NCBI GenBank assembly: GCA_019671135.1
Contig: JAHRHY010000001.1
Location: 930,001 to 994,000 of the forward strand
From: Linnemannia hyalina
Lineage: Eukaryota; Mortierellomycota; Mortierellomycetes; Mortierellales; Mortierellaceae
Length of the DNA: 64,000 nucleotides
Direction of reading: 5' to 3'
Shown here: positions 20,242 to 32,818 of the stretch, one piece after another
How the letters are laid out: the number at the start of each line of letters is the position of its first letter
How positions within the stretch are numbered: the first letter of the stretch is position 1
Program-made: the position numbers and the translations under genes
Notes under the pieces: model-generated
What the model was told of the DNA's origin: nothing
Databases searched by the model: none
What the model saw: only the letters and a program-made list of their open reading frames with translations

Positions 20242-22281
20242 CTACTTGGCGGTGGCGGTTAACTTGAAGGTGTCAGAGTTAGTATCCAACCAGCTCGAGA
20301 CACGCTCGTAGACGGCAAAGGTAACAGCCTGACCGGGGGCAACACGGAGGACACGAGGTGTGACACCCTTGTAAAAGGCTCTCCAACCCTCGTTCTTCAG
20401 AATGGCGCCATTGACCTCTTTGAAACGAGCCCAGCCGCCGAGACCCTCGGGGTTGGGGGTCCTTTGGATACGGGTCTTGACAATATCAATAGGGTTGTTG
20501 ACAAGGGGTCCCATGGCTCCCGAGATGCATCCAATGATGGCAGCCTGGTATCCGGGCAACTCCTTGATGTCCTGGGTGCGCTGGAGGTAGCCCTTCAGAA
20601 AGTGGTATGTCGGGAAGTTGGCAGCCTGGTTCGAGGCCTGACGCAGTGAGGTCAGACCGACTCCGCGGTACAGTGCTCCAAAACCTTCCTCGCGGACGAC
20701 GGTGTAGGCGCAGTGGCCGGCGTTGCGGTACTTGGGGATGTCGAGGGGGTCAGCCATCGAGTGACGCTGTGCCTGAAGACGAATTTTGACCACATCCATG
20801 GGTGTCACCACCAACACTGCCTCGGTCACACCAGCCAACAGACCAGCTACATTCATTAGGTTACATTTTTTTCAGGAGGCAAATCATGTTAGTTCCTAGT
20901 GTATGCAATTAGACGTGTGCTTTCTTCGTTTCTCTGATGCTTTCTATCATGTAATTGATCCACTCCCTTGAGTAAAAAGTACAACATCGCGCTTTCGCTA
21001 AAGAATAGTGTGGCAAAACTTACCCCAGAGGTTGTTGAGCTTCCAGGGAGTGCCGTTCTTGTCGATCATGAAGTCCTTGTAGAACTGGAAGGTCGTGAAA
21101 CGGATAGCCATCTTAGGGACAATACCCGCTGTGACGGCACCGAGACCCTTGTACAAAGCTAATGGCGACTCCTTCTGAACAATCTTCATTCCGACTCCCA
21201 CAAACGACAACTTGGCTCCCTAATGGTCATAACGACATGTGCGAGAAGAGAAAATGAATGTGCATCGATGGTTAGTTTTGAACGAAAGAAGTAGGTAGGA
21301 AGGTAGTGGTAGTGCATTGCTGTTTTTCTCCCTGTCCTCTCGTCTTCGTCGTCATTGTCGTCATTGACACACCCAAAAGTCAGCTTGGAATGGTATCGGC
21401 AATAGCAGCTCTCTGCCCTTTCCTTTCTTTCATTTTCTTTGCCTGCAAGTTGTCCTTGGCCTCCTTCGCCCTCCTCTTTCATTCGAAACCAATTCTTTCA
21501 CCTATTGCGCTGACTCATTCAACTGCTGCAAGGCAAAAAAAAAAAAAAGCACTCCCTGTCGTTCTACGCTCACTCTTCACTTGAATGCAAAGTAATTCCA
21601 GCTCTTGTACTACACACACTTCTTGTCCACACTCTCCCTCCAAAATATGTGTGTTCATGGCACTCCATACTGCTTAACTGCAGGAAGCAACTCCCAGAAC
21701 TCAAAATAATAATGACTCCTTCCCTTCCCACATGTCATGGAGTAGGCGGGTGCCCAGAATATCCAGCTTGCTTGTCGTTGTCCCCCCTCACACATGAGCA
21801 TAAATAAGGTCTGCTGAGTTCCCAGTCCAGGTCAAGTCCCGCCTCGCTCAATTCCTGCTTGTCGTGAAGAGATGTCTCATGTCAACCTCCCCTTCCATCC
21901 ATTCCAGTCTGCTCATTGCACGTTTCCATTGTCTCCATGCCAGAAAAAGTCGGAGAGTGTTGTCGTTGTATATTAACCCCCTTGCCACACTGCAAAGTGA
22001 CAAAAACAAAAAAAAAAAAAAAGAAACGTAAAGTACACACATGCACACACAAGCAACTCAACACACACAACAACAACAACAACCAACTGTCCAAGAAAGG
22101 CACAGATGATGCCATCCCATAGAGATAAAGAACTTACAGCAGCGTTCCTGGGGATGCTCTTGGCGAGTTGCATACGGACTTTGATGGTGTCGAGAGGGTG
22201 GCAGATCAGGGCCTCCATGAAACCGGCGGTACCACCAGCGATCAAGTTGGTGAGAGGCGACTTCTTTTCCCTTGCTGCCAT
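20242..22281 (-). CDS. SFC1: mitochondrial succinate/fumarate carrier
   Basis: Three exons (22281-22138, 21219-21024, 20846-20242) encode 314 residues. The protein is a tripartite mitochondrial carrier with three PX[DE]XX[KR] signatures: HPLDTIKVRMQ, TPMDVVKIRLQAQ and NPIDIVKTRIQ. It follows yeast Sfc1 closely through LYKGLGAVTAGIVPKMAIRF, GVTEAVLVVTPMDVVKIRLQ and GVTPRVLRVAPGQAVTFAVYE, closer than to citrate or oxaloacetate carriers. The yeast protein exchanges cytosolic succinate for mitochondrial fumarate across the inner membrane. This links glyoxylate-cycle succinate to gluconeogenesis on C2 and fatty-acid carbon. That fits the peroxisomal genes nearby in theme, though not in any operon sense. 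The first intron is unusually long at 918 nt and carries an A16 run and CA-rich sequence. Confidence 0.94.
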
Positions 22282-23611
22282 GGCTGTATATTATGTGTTG
22301 GTGTAGCTGGTCGCTTGGTAGGTAGAGTGGAGAGTGAGCGAGAGGTGAGTGGGGAGGATAGTTGAGGAAAGAGGTTGGAAAGTGAGAAAAAGTAAGAAAA
22401 AGAAGAAAAGAAGAAATGGGAGGAAGTAATAAAGAAAATTGATCCAGATCAAAGCACATGTTCTTCAAAAATAACATCTCATCGCCACAGACACACAGAC
22501 GAACCCGCTTTACAGGACGAGGACGCCTCTCCCCTCTAATGCACTCCTGAGCGAGACGAGACCCGCATCATCATCATTCTGGTCGCAACGGATACGTATT
22601 TTTCTTAGCCTTCTTAACATCGACCCATATTCTTCTTGCGTTTATACCACATCTTCGTCATGACATAATGACCGAACCGTGTCTGTTTAGAACCCTGGGC
22701 CTGACTTGAACCTGACCGGAGATTTATTAGGTGTATCCGTGGATTCGTCTCCCACGCATTAACAGTCCCAATTTCTTCAATTCGATCATCCCCGCATCAA
22801 CACTGTTACTCGCTCAGCATAACCAGCCGGGGCTTGGATGCTTCGCCAACAAGCCATTGCATTGTGAGCCCTTTAACAACGAACGACCATTGATTGTTAC
22901 ATCCCTCAAATGCAACCATAGTTCTCCTCCTCATCCTCGCTTATGAATAACGATTTGAGTCTGACCAAGCAAGAAACACACAAAAGAGTCAGAAAAAAAC
23001 CCCGATTTTTCTGTCCAAGAAGAGATGGGCGATGTAGAACCCTATTGGCTCCATCGAGCGAATGCCCTTCACGAAATCCAATTGGCTCGTCTCTTCTGTA
23101 TTCCATGTCCTCCACAAGCACCTATGTTTCCCCGTAAATTGTCACATGTCACACGAAAAACAATGAAGTAAGTTCAAATAACAACGGCGACGACAGAACA
23201 GAGTCATCGTTAACTTCGATCTCTGGTTTATCATTTGTCTTTACCCAACGTGACCTTGACTGAGAGCTGCTGAGAGCTGCAACGCCCAATGCTAGAAAGT
23301 TGAAAGTAAAAGACGCGCTTTGTTCAAAAGTTGTGTTCCTTTTTTCATTGTGTGCTGTGTTATTGGTTGTTCGACTAGACTTGGGCAGTGATCTGGAGAT
23401 GTGGTGATTCCAGTAGTACCAAAAAGACTATCGTAGAGAACTAAAAGCGCAAGAGCTTGAATGTGCAAAATGTGCAAGCGGGGAGGGAAGGGGAGAAGGG
23501 TAGGCAGGGTTCAAATCCTGTTTGGAAGCAAGAAAGTACAAAGAAAAAAAAAAGGGTGTGATCCCCGTCGCATGAACAAGACGTCCAACTGGAGAACGAC
23601 TCTCCTTTCCT
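22282..23611. other. intergenic, no gene recognised
   Basis: Leader of the carrier gene (purine-rich on the plus strand) and 3' flank of the promethin-like gene. No exon set joins in phase. A GGTTCAAATCC sequence at 23508 resembles a pol III B box but has no tRNA fold around it. Confidence 0.5.
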
Positions 23612-24264
23612 TTACGAGGATCCGGTGGCCCGCTGAGCGGCGGCCTGGGCCTGCTCAGCCCCTTGCTGGACGTTGCCGCGGACATCGCGCTTGGATGCCG
23701 ATCCCCAGACGAGTCCAACCACGTAGCAGGTGAACATGTAGCCTGCATACATCACCAGCCCAAACAGCCCCAACGCCGCCGATACCAAGCAGACCACCCC
23801 CAACGCCGGCAACAAGAACGCCGATGCGAACATCGCGAATCCTCCCTAAGATATTGTTTGAGATACGTCAAAATAGAACTCATATGTAGTTAGTTGACGG
23901 GTATGAGATTGACAGAAAATAAAGAAGTCAACAAGTCAATAAAGAAGGCAAAAGTATTAACCCATACCTCGATGATGGTAACCCCGATACCGCCAACGAT
24001 AAGGCACCCCAATGTGACAACGCCCATGAACCCCGCGAAGCAAGCCAAGGGGATCGCGCTCAGCACTGCAAACGTCATCAACGTGATCTTGACCAACAGA
24101 CTGGAGGACTGGTACTTTTGACGGGTGTAGTTGAAAGCGGGCATGATGTAGTTCTGGACGGGGCCTGAATGGCGGACGGCCGAGACGGTGTCCCGGGTCG
24201 TTTCGGAGACCTTGAGCGAGGCGTCCGTCATGATGTCGCGAGCTGAGGATGCGGTGCTTGCCAT
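23612..24264 (-). CDS. promethin/LDO-like lipid-droplet membrane protein
   Basis: Two exons (24264-23968, 23845-23612) encode 176 residues. An amphipathic N-terminal part (about 1-58) is followed by four closely spaced hydrophobic stretches with many Gly and Ala (FAGFMGVVTLGCLIVGGIG, then VTIIEGGFAMFASAFLLPAL, then FGLVMYAGYMFTCYVVGLVW). A short Gln/Ala-rich tail closes the protein. Size, the paired hairpin-like membrane segments and the 'GGIGVTIIEGG' junction fit promethin (LDAF1/TMEM159) and the yeast LDO proteins. Those act with seipin at ER-lipid-droplet contacts. Lipid-droplet assembly is therefore the expected role, and the fungus may be oleaginous. Fast sequence divergence in this family keeps the call moderate. 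Another small ER hairpin protein is the alternative. Confidence 0.72.
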
Positions 24265-24736
24265 ATTCGTTTTTGTTTTAGTATGGGGGTTGGTGAGAGG
24301 AGTAAGGAAGTTGGTGGGCGTGTAGAGTGATCAGGTTTTGCGAGGTGTGGTGGATTTGTGAGGTGTAGAAGAGAGAGAAGTGGTTGCTGCGATGCAAGGC
24401 GAGAAAAGACAGAAAAGTGGACAGGAAGAGAGAGATGGGCAAGGTGCTGGAGGGAGGGTATAGTTGGCGAAGGAAGACTGCTGCCAAGCGTGTCAAGCCT
24501 TATGTCAGTGCCTTCCCATCAATCAGCTTAGCTCCATCACCTCTCAACAATAGAAAGACGAGAGGTGGCGAGTTAAATGCATTGTACACACCATTCCTCC
24601 TTCTTCGCTCTATGGACACCGGGAATTGATCGGATCAGCGTATCGCACCGGGAGACGCAGCATAGGTGTCATTTAAATAAACATAGGTGTAGTTCTTTCA
24701 TTGCCCTCAGTCTCATGAAAAGATAAACGATGGTAA
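24265..24736. other. intergenic between two minus-strand genes
   Basis: Promoter and leader of the promethin-like gene and 3' flank of the HbrB-like gene. Nothing further was recognised. Confidence 0.5.
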
Positions 24737-27069
24737 CTATGATAGCCCGCCAATCTTCTTGTCGAGACCAATGAACCCGCCTCGATTGCCGCGTCTCGTA
24801 AACTGCTTCCAGTTGGTCTTTAGCCGATTGTACACCTGCTCCATCAGCAACTGCTGGGCATCACCTGATTGGATCGACGTCAGTACCGATGTCATCTGTA
24901 TCATCCTCAACGCCGTATCCGATACCGAGATCGAAGCATCCAGATCCACAAACAGCTTGGCAAACACCCCTATGAGAAAAAGGTAATGATAGCGACGATC
25001 AGTACGCGTGTGTGAAGGAGGCTGATCAGAGCGTGAGGATGGCCAAGTCAGAGCATGTGAAGAAAAAGAGCAAAGGCATACCATCGAGGCGATCGACCAT
25101 TGGCAAGATGACTTGGTCTCTAAAGGCGGCTAAAGCCATAGTGCGCACGTTCTCTGGCTCGGAATCATCATGGTGGCGGTCCAAATCAACCAATCCGGAC
25201 CTTGGGCTTGCTCCCGTCAATCCTCCCCCGCCACCCCCGCCAATATCCATCATGCTGTTGTTCCCGCTGTGGTGACTGGCTGCTGAACTGGCGACTTGGA
25301 CCTTCCGTGTCATATTTCTTGCGTGGTATGTCTTGAGCTCGATCTGCAGTGGGAGAAAAACGCCCTCAAAGTATGGCAGGACCGTGCCAAAGAAGAACGA
25401 CCATCCTTCGACCAAACGCGAGACCAGTTTCTCATCAGGCACATCACCCAGTTTGGCGTTCAGTGTCAGCATACCGTTCTTGAGAAGCTCGTTGATCTCG
25501 TCGCACAGCGTGAACGCGTTCCGTGTTGTCAAGCAGCGCCTAAGTATATAGAAAACGGTGTGCGGATGAAATTATAATGCAGCCGTTAGTGCACCATCCT
25601 TCTCTTGATATACAGACCACAAACTTCGCTTAAAAATAGACATACCGGACGAGTTCGTTAAGGTCCTCGATGGCCCCTGTCAGTCCTTGTCCATTGAAAA
25701 GTGTCAGCACCTTGATACACAAGGCTTGCCAGACATCCTCCGTTGCGTGACCCTGGGACATCTCCCTGGCCATCACCTTGGCATCCAGACTCGAGTGGTT
25801 GTTCCTGGACATCGTCGGCGAAGTCATATAGTGGCCACTACCCGTCATTGGACTCGAGATGTTGCCGCTTGATGTCGAATAGGTCCTCTCCATAATCAAA
25901 GAGTGACCTCCAGGCGAAAGCTGCTGCTGATGATGTTTCCGGGTATTGATGGACGACAAGGGTCCGCCGCCACCGCTTCCAGTGCTACCACCCGATTTCT
26001 TGTTTTTGCCGCTGCTGATAGACATGTCTCCATGAGATTTGGCACCGCGTTTGGAGCCGGGGTATAATTTCATGCCTGCGCCAGGGAGAGTCTCGGTCAG
26101 GAAGCTGCTGGCAGACATGCCTCCAAAGGAGTGCTTCTCCTTCTTAGGCTTCTGCGCTGGTTGAGGTTGTTGCAGTGTTGATACTGACTGCTGATGGATT
26201 AGAGTCGTTTGTGTGTGCTGTGAACTTGGCGAAGGTTGGGTGAGTTGAACTGGGGAAGACAGACTTGCAGGCGATGTGAGTCCTCCTGTGCTGCTGGTCA
26301 TACTGGTAGAAACGATGGGTGGGATCTGAGGCCGTGTGGGAGGCGAGTTCCAGCATGAGGAGGTATCGCCAGTGGGAGACTCTGCTTCGCCCTGGCCGCC
26401 GGTGGTGATGTCATTCGGGCTGGTGAGATAATTCGACCCATGGCTCCCTGCAAGCAACGTCGGGTGTGCCTGAGGGGTAACATTAGCCGACGGTCGTCCT
26501 GCACACCCTAAATCTCCTGCTGCTCCTGCTAGACCGCCATCGTTGATCAAAGTATGAGCGGTGCTGTTTGCTTGATGTGTATAGAGGGAATACTGGCCAT
26601 TGCTCTCGCTCGGCGTCCTGCTGTTCATGGCTAGGCTATGATGGCTGTTGCTGCTCTGCGTGCTGCTATGGTTCCTGCTATGAGTTCGGCTCTGTGTCCT
26701 GCTGCTGGGGCTCATCGAGTGCAGCCCTCCGTCGACGTTGTGGCTCCGAAGTGTCATCCCCAAGACAGATTCGCCCAAGGGGTTCTGCAAGAGCTGTTGG
26801 TGAATGGGCAAGGAGCCTGCTGATGAAAGAGAGGAGGCCGAGGTCGAGTTGAGACTGTTAGGAGACCCCTGAGCGAGCAGCAGCTCATTGCCATTGCCTG
26901 GTGTGATGGCCAAAGTTGTTTCCCGAATCCCTGGCACTGATGCTAGCGAGTCGACTGACGCGGAGACGGACCCTTGGCTCGAGAATGACTTTGCTCCTGG
27001 GTTCATGGCCGTTGTATATTGGTGGTTGCTGTTGTTGGTATAGCAACTGTTGCAATGAAAGGAGGCCAT
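24737..27069 (-). CDS. HbrB-like TORC2 subunit (Bit61/PRR5 type)
   Basis: Three exons (27069-25646, 25539-25082, 24969-24737) encode 704 residues. The first about 440 residues are low-complexity, rich in Ser, Thr, Gln, Pro and His. The conserved part starts near DVWQALCIKVLTLFNGQGL and continues through LCDEINELLKNGML, LVEGWSFFFGTVLPYFEGVFLPL (the most diagnostic block) and MALAAFRDQVILPMVDRL to QLLMEQVYNRLKTNWK. That is the HbrB-like domain, shared by yeast Bit61/Bit2, Aspergillus HbrB and mammalian PRR5/Protor. These are accessory subunits of TOR complex 2, which controls AGC kinases, actin and membrane lipid balance. A Gly-rich insert (GGGGGG) interrupts the domain. The start is the first in-frame ATG. 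An E-box CACGTG lies about 35 bp upstream. Confidence 0.86.
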
Positions 27070-27455
27070 GTCCCTGACTTTTTATGCGTTTGAGGCTCAA
27101 GTCACGTGTACTATCCCTTCACCTAGTTCTCAAAGTTGTCTGCCTTATTATTCTCGACCATGGTATAGACGCTCATGCTGTCGTCGAGTGCATACACCAT
27201 ATCCTATAGATGAATCCAGCACGAGCGTATGACCTGCAAGAAGGTATAGCGATGTAGTAGAGAGGTAAGTTGATAGCTCCTCAAGTCCTTGCAACTAGTA
27301 CGAGTCCCAAAATCTTGTCCATGGTTTTTTTCCTCGTCAGTTCAAAACTTCAAACTGCTGCCTCCAGAGTAATAGACCAGCACTCCAAATGAGAGTAAGC
27401 TCCTGAAAGGTTTATTAATATGCGAATGTCCTGTTTTTATGCGCCCAGGTTTTCT
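27070..27455. promoter_or_regulatory. upstream region of the HbrB-like gene with an E-box
   Basis: CACGTG occurs at 27103-27108, preceded by GT, about 35 bp before the start codon of the minus-strand HbrB-like gene. Such sites are bound by bHLH proteins with His-Glu-Arg basic regions, one of which is encoded in this window. A single hexamer is weak evidence. The rest is the 3' flank of the next gene. Confidence 0.3.
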
Positions 27456-28105
27456 CTAAACGACGCTCAAAGTGCGTCGGCTGGTGACCAAAAATGCAAA
27501 ACGTTCCTGCTCGGCGGTGGCAACAGCCTTTTGGTCGTTTTGAAGATAGGTATCCAGATCAGCCTGAGATGCGATCACATAGTGGACCGTTATGTATGTC
27601 TTTGCATTGCCTTCCTCTGACAACCAGTGAAGTCCATCTATATAGCAGTAAAGAAGCAGAGAGCGAACGAGGTTAGTTGTGGCGTGCGAGAGGAACGAAA
27701 ATGGTGCAAGTTAGAATTTCTCTTTTGGTTTTGTGCGACACCTCCACGCAACTCCAGAGAGAAAAAAAAAATGAGTGGGGTTGTTGGGGCAATCCGAATG
27801 AAGAGGACGTACATGGCTTGGGCTGACGAAAGATCATGGATGAAATGAACCCTGGAATAGTGGCGACTTGAGTCTAGCAACAATGCAACGAGTAATAATT
27901 ATGAGGTTGAATGAATGATCAGGTTATTATTGTTGTTCATTGTTTGAATGGATGTGATCAGGTCAAGTTGCTGCAGTGTGCGAGAAAGGTCTACCTTTGT
28001 GAACTGGTGGAGCCACTCGATGTAATCATCGACCTTTTCTCTGGGGACTGAAAGGTTGACCTCGTAGACCAAGGTACCGGGGCTGTAGCTGTGAGGGATG
28101 GACAT
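27456..28105 (-). CDS. small DUF4286-type protein
   Basis: Three exons (28105-27995, 27873-27813, 27637-27456) join in phase to 117 residues. It reads LVYEVNLSVPREKVDDYIEWLHQFTK, then IPGF, then YITVHYVIASQADLDTYLQND, RFAFLVTSRRTL. The pattern 'Y-E-V-n-hxh...YxxWL...hxGF...hxVhYhhxSxxxLdxYL...' is that of DUF4286, a short ferredoxin-like alpha/beta family of unknown function. No localisation signal is visible. The tiny middle exon is supported by restoring the IPGF block. Confidence 0.75.
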
Positions 28106-31100
28106 GCTGTGTGAGAGTTAGGATAAAGGTGTGTGGCTAGAGGAGAACAAGCATGGAACTGTGCTTTTCTTCTGGAAGAAAAATAAAAAAAGCGTTGGTG
28201 TGACGTTCAAAAAAGACGCCACCAAAAAATCATGGTTGATCCTTCACACTTGTGCTCTGGTAAAGTTCGCATTCTCCTCCTAATCCTTGTCCTCGTCGCA
28301 GCTCATACAATTGCCTCCAGCAACAATGCCACACGAGCGCCGTCGAAGCCATGAAAACCATGGCAGCCAGCATAAGATAAGAAGGGCACGTTTGTAAGGC
28401 ATCAAAATCGTCAAAAATGGAGTAACACGTATGAAAAAAAAATCTTGTCAACCATTGAGAAAAGCACTAAAATTTAACAACTGTAGGTTACATCGCAAGT
28501 CTGTGTTCTGCACAGCAACATGGTCAGGCAAAGTACCCTTCATTGGGCTCGCCCTACCGTGGCAGCAGGATGTATCATCTCGCTCAGCATATCCAGGAGG
28601 CATCAAGTCCAGCATATGGGAGTGCCCATTCTTCATTACACAACGTTATCCCTTTGGTGGCATCTGCGTGATAGGGACGTTGAATGGAAGGATGCTAGCG
28701 CCTCTTAGACGCCATCGGACTTAGTGCAGCATTTGTAGCCAGGCATGACATCCTGATCGAAAGACGCGTGAAGGAATGTGGCTAAAATAATGTGTTTTTT
28801 TCACTTCATTTTTTCTTGCCATGACTTGTAAACAGGTTGTCAGGGACGATGGGAATGTAAATCAGGAAATGGGACGCACACACAGGATACCTGTTGGAGA
28901 GCATGGTCAGGATACCCATAGGAGTTTGGGAGATTGCCCTGTTACCAATATAACAAATGTGTTACTTTATTTTGCTATTGATGCCCTAGGCACTTCTCTT
29001 GAACTCTTTGAAAGGTACCAAAAAGATGAATGTGAGATATACCCTGAAATGCCAGCTATCAAAAGTCGATGCCTGGCTATTTCATTTGTAAACTAGCCGC
29101 GATAGAGTACACTAAGACATTGTTTAATAAGCCACAAAGAAGTGCTCAGGACAGGGCCTGACTCTAGAAATTGACGACAAATGGCTCAGATTTGTCCATG
29201 TGGACAAATGTCAAATGAAGAGAGGAGAGGGACGGGATGACTTCCAATTCATGCGTCGTGTCGCAGAAACGGATTGGTTGGATCATCCCCTCTCCGAACC
29301 CTCTTACTCTCTCCCTCTCTTTCTCCACCCTGTTCCACTTCTTGTCAGACGAACAAGCAATTCGCATAAACCTGCCCTTTCTCTTCCCTGGCATGGATGA
29401 ACCCGTGCCGCATTAGCGCAGGCTGTTGCAAGTGAGAGCGTGAGATGGAAATGAATTCTGCCTGATTGATTGTCGGAATTAAAGTGAACACAACCTTGTT
29501 GTGCAGCAAAATAAAAAGGACGTTGGACCTGCGCTACATGCCAAGATGTACAAGTACAGTGAATCTCTCCATGACTTCACTACAACACGCCATGCTCATG
29601 TCCCCATGCCATGCACTGCGGCGGGCTATTTGAATTGACCCGATAGCACCAGAATATTTTAGAGCGCATGGGCAAAGCAACAAAAAAAAAATAGCTCGGA
29701 AAAAAACAAACGATTTGTAATGCGCTCAAAGGTAACTAACCTGCCCCTCCTTGTCTTTTGCCCCTTTGGTTGTGCGCTAGGCCAGGTCCAACGTCAATAA
29801 ATAAGAACCCGGTATGTCTTTCGGGTTGCCTTTTACTCGTTTTGCTTTGCATATTTGTCACCAGTAAGGACATCAATCAATGCGGTCAGTCGGGACTGAT
29901 GTGAAGAAGAATGTAACGGTTGTATGTCTGATAAAAGAACAAGAAAGCGTTAAGGGCTGCGAAAAAGGAGTATGGGGAAAGTGATGGCGGCGCTGGTGTA
30001 CTTTTACTGCTTGTTTCTGTATCTGTCGACGTCGTCATTGGATATGGCGGAAGTGAAATGTCCTTTTTCACGCATAGGACAGTAAGGAGAAGAATTATGA
30101 TCCAGGTTCTGTTTTTTGATGCGGTCAGGAGCAGTAGTGCATCAGCACCAGCATCAACCTTTCCTGTCGGCGCTTTGTCGAGATCAATGAAAGGTAAGAT
30201 GTTCAGAAAATGAAAAAGTTTATCAAAGTAGCCTTGTTCCAAGTGTTCCTGATACACATTCAATTGGAAGTGAGGATGTAAAGAACACTTTCAAAGACGA
30301 TCTCACTTGAACCCTGCTTGCTTTTGTTTCTCGCTAAAAGGTGATTATCAATCCTGGAATGGTTCCCTTCATTTCGTTGTCGCTGTGGCTGAGAAATGAG
30401 CATCATGCTCAGGAGAGAGGATGAGTAAGGGAGGAGCAAAAGTGCAAAGTAAAAGAGCCACCTGGTGGAAGTAGGTGATCACGCTTGTCCCATCTGATCG
30501 GTGTGTGTCTTTGATGGTCGACGATATGGTGTTTCAGTACAGTAGTCCATCAGGAAAAAAAATATCCAATGCACTCATCGAATGAGCGGATGAGCGGAAA
30601 GGATAAAATACTTAAATAAACAATGTAATATTGAGCGGAGAAGAGAAAAAGAGAGGAGCAATTGACCAAGGAGTCATCGATGATGGCGTTGATGATGACG
30701 GACGGGCCAAGAGGGTCAAGAGAAAGAAAAGAAAATAGATGCAGGCGGCAAAAGGGATGGTCCTCGGAGAGAGAATAGGAGAGGGAGAGTGAGGGCGTGT
30801 CATCGACAACGTACACAAAAAAGGCAATAGCGTTTTCTGTGCGGACTTGTCCTGTCCAATTGGAGCATGGGCGAAATGCCGCTGCGTATATAAGGGCGGC
30901 CTGCCTTGCAACTTTTCCCTCTTCAACTCCAACTCCAACTCCAACTCCAACTTCACCTCCCCACTCTCTCCTTCTCCACAACACAATCTTGATTTTTTGG
31001 TTTCACCCCGAACCTGTCTGTCCAACAGCCTTCTCTTTTATTCTCCCCATTCCGTTTCTGCATCTCTCTTTTCTTCTTCTTTCTCTCTCTCTCTCTCCAT

Positions 31101-31335
31101 TCCCTTCGTCATTCCTTTTCTTGTTCTCACTTTCAACTAGACTACTCTTCAACCAAGGACAACCTGTTAAATAAGAGGACACTCTTCTCGCCTTCGTTTT
31201 TCCTTTCTTTCACTTTAATACCCTTGCACACAACAATCTCACAACACCACACCATATACCTGCACAGCTAGTGTCCTACAAAACAGCCACACACACACAC
31301 ACACACCAAACCACCTCTTATACATACATCTCAAC
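28106..31335. other. 3.2 kb intergenic, no gene that I can support
   Basis: Several open frames of 60-140 codons occur on both strands but none has a recognisable domain or partner exon. About 30600-31330 is a CT/CA-rich leader of the DUC1 gene, with a (CAACTC)5 repeat at 30924-30953 and a CA run near 31288-31306. Confidence 0.45.
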
Positions 31336-32818
31336 ATGGTCAAGCTTCGTGTCAGCGTCGGAGGATCGTACACCGATCTCGCCATCATCAACCCTAACGA
31401 CGAACGTCACCCTTTCGAGTTCGAGACACCAGAGTTCAAGGGCCGTGCTGTTATCCGCATCAAGGACTTTGGTAAGCATAGCAAAGAACAGTAACAACGG
31501 AAGGCTGCACTCCACCCCTTTTTTGTTCTCAATCGAAAAGAGGATTCCAATACCATGCATCTTTGTTACCGGGTCAACTTTGACCGGTCGCAGGGATGAA
31601 CAGTTCAGCCAGATTATTTTGGGTCTTTTTAGCTGTGCTATGATGACACGGTGCAACGTGGACACGGACAGTTGACTAATTACCGCTTTATTTTATCCTT
31701 TCCCTCCACTTGCTCTTAGTTGGCATCACGAATGACGGATCTGCGCCTATCTACTCTAACGAATACTTCAAGGGACACAACCGCAAGTTCTCCATCCAGG
31801 TAAGACAAACTGTCCTAATCTACTACGTATACAACAGCAGTTACTTTACCATCGATGACAAATATAACAGTACTACCGTTTTTGGATACAGCGTCACTCT
31901 TATCATGATCCCTCCTCTAACTATTCTTCTTTCTGCATTCTTTTCTCTTAGGTTGAAGGACGTTTCAAGCGCGAGTGGGACGGCGAACAGGTCTACTTCG
32001 GAACAGATTTTGACCGGTCGGTTGAACTTCCTCACGGATTTGAGACAATGCTCCGGGTCGCCAGATACATCGACCCTGTCGTCAAGACCTCCCTCACCAT
32101 GGACGGCCAGCCCTGGATTCTCTCTCCTCTCGTCTCGTCCATCAACACTCTGGCCGCATGGAGACCCCAGGATGCCATCCTGCCCTCACCACCCCTTACC
32201 CCTCGCCAGACTGCAGACATGGCCCACGCCCTCAACATGAGCGAGTCGAGCCCCATGTGGGGCTTCTTGGGCAAGCTCAAGCGTGGTAACCGCAGCTCTG
32301 CCGCCAGTGTCAGCAGCCATACCTCCCACGATGTCTATGGCAGCCAGCCCGCCTCAACCAACAACTCGAACGATCATTTGGAGGACAGCCAGCACAACCA
32401 CGGCAGCGGAAACTCTTCCTTGTCTTCCTCCTCGTCCTCGTCTGACTGGCCTAATGGCTCCAACCCCACCATCGCAGCGACTGAGAATGCTTTTGACGAC
32501 TCTGGAATGCCACTTGGTCAATGGCGCCCACACGTGGAGGAGGACACTGCATTCTTTATGAAAAAGGCCATGACAACTGCCCAGCGTCGCAAGTATTTCC
32601 AAACAGAGGTGGCACGGAAGCTGTTTGTGTTCAAGACCGACCTTGTCCACGGATTCGAGTTCTATTCTCCACACATGGACTTCAACACGTTCGACATCCA
32701 CATGGGTCTGAGCATGAACATCCGCAAGTACCTCGCTGGCCAACCTGTCCGTTACACTTGCCGAACCTTGTCAGGCGATGTTGTCTTCTGGGCAGTGCAG
32801 TTTGAGCTCGTCGATTAA
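31336..32818 (+). CDS. DUC1 (DUF1769) family protein
   Basis: Three exons (31336-31471, 31720-31799, 31952-32818) encode 360 residues. The protein starts with a C2-like or beta-sandwich-like stretch (MVKLRVSVGGSYTDL, FEFETPEFKGRAVIRIKDF). It then has the family core VYFGTDFDRSVELPHGFETM, RYIDPVVKTSL, QPWILSPLVSSINTL. After a Ser/Asn-rich disordered insert (about 175-235) it resumes with RRKYFQTEVARKLFVFKTDL and ends in DVVFWAVQFEL. This is the fungal DUF1769 family, renamed DUC1 for a cortex-associated domain. Proteins of the family associate with the plasma membrane, and the molecular activity is not known. The long insert is atypical only in composition. Confidence 0.8.

Noticed and set aside
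23508..23518. GGTTCAAATCC, a match to a tRNA B box
   Set aside because: The flanks give at most a four-pair stem with an eight-base loop. No acceptor or anticodon stem can be drawn, so it is not a tRNA gene.
28230..28451. Minus-strand frame with one membrane-like segment
   Set aside because: Short, isolated, and without upstream exons or a recognisable family.
29886..30263. Minus-strand 125-codon frame with hydrophobic segments
   Set aside because: No partner exon, no family and no conserved pattern; it cannot be separated from chance.
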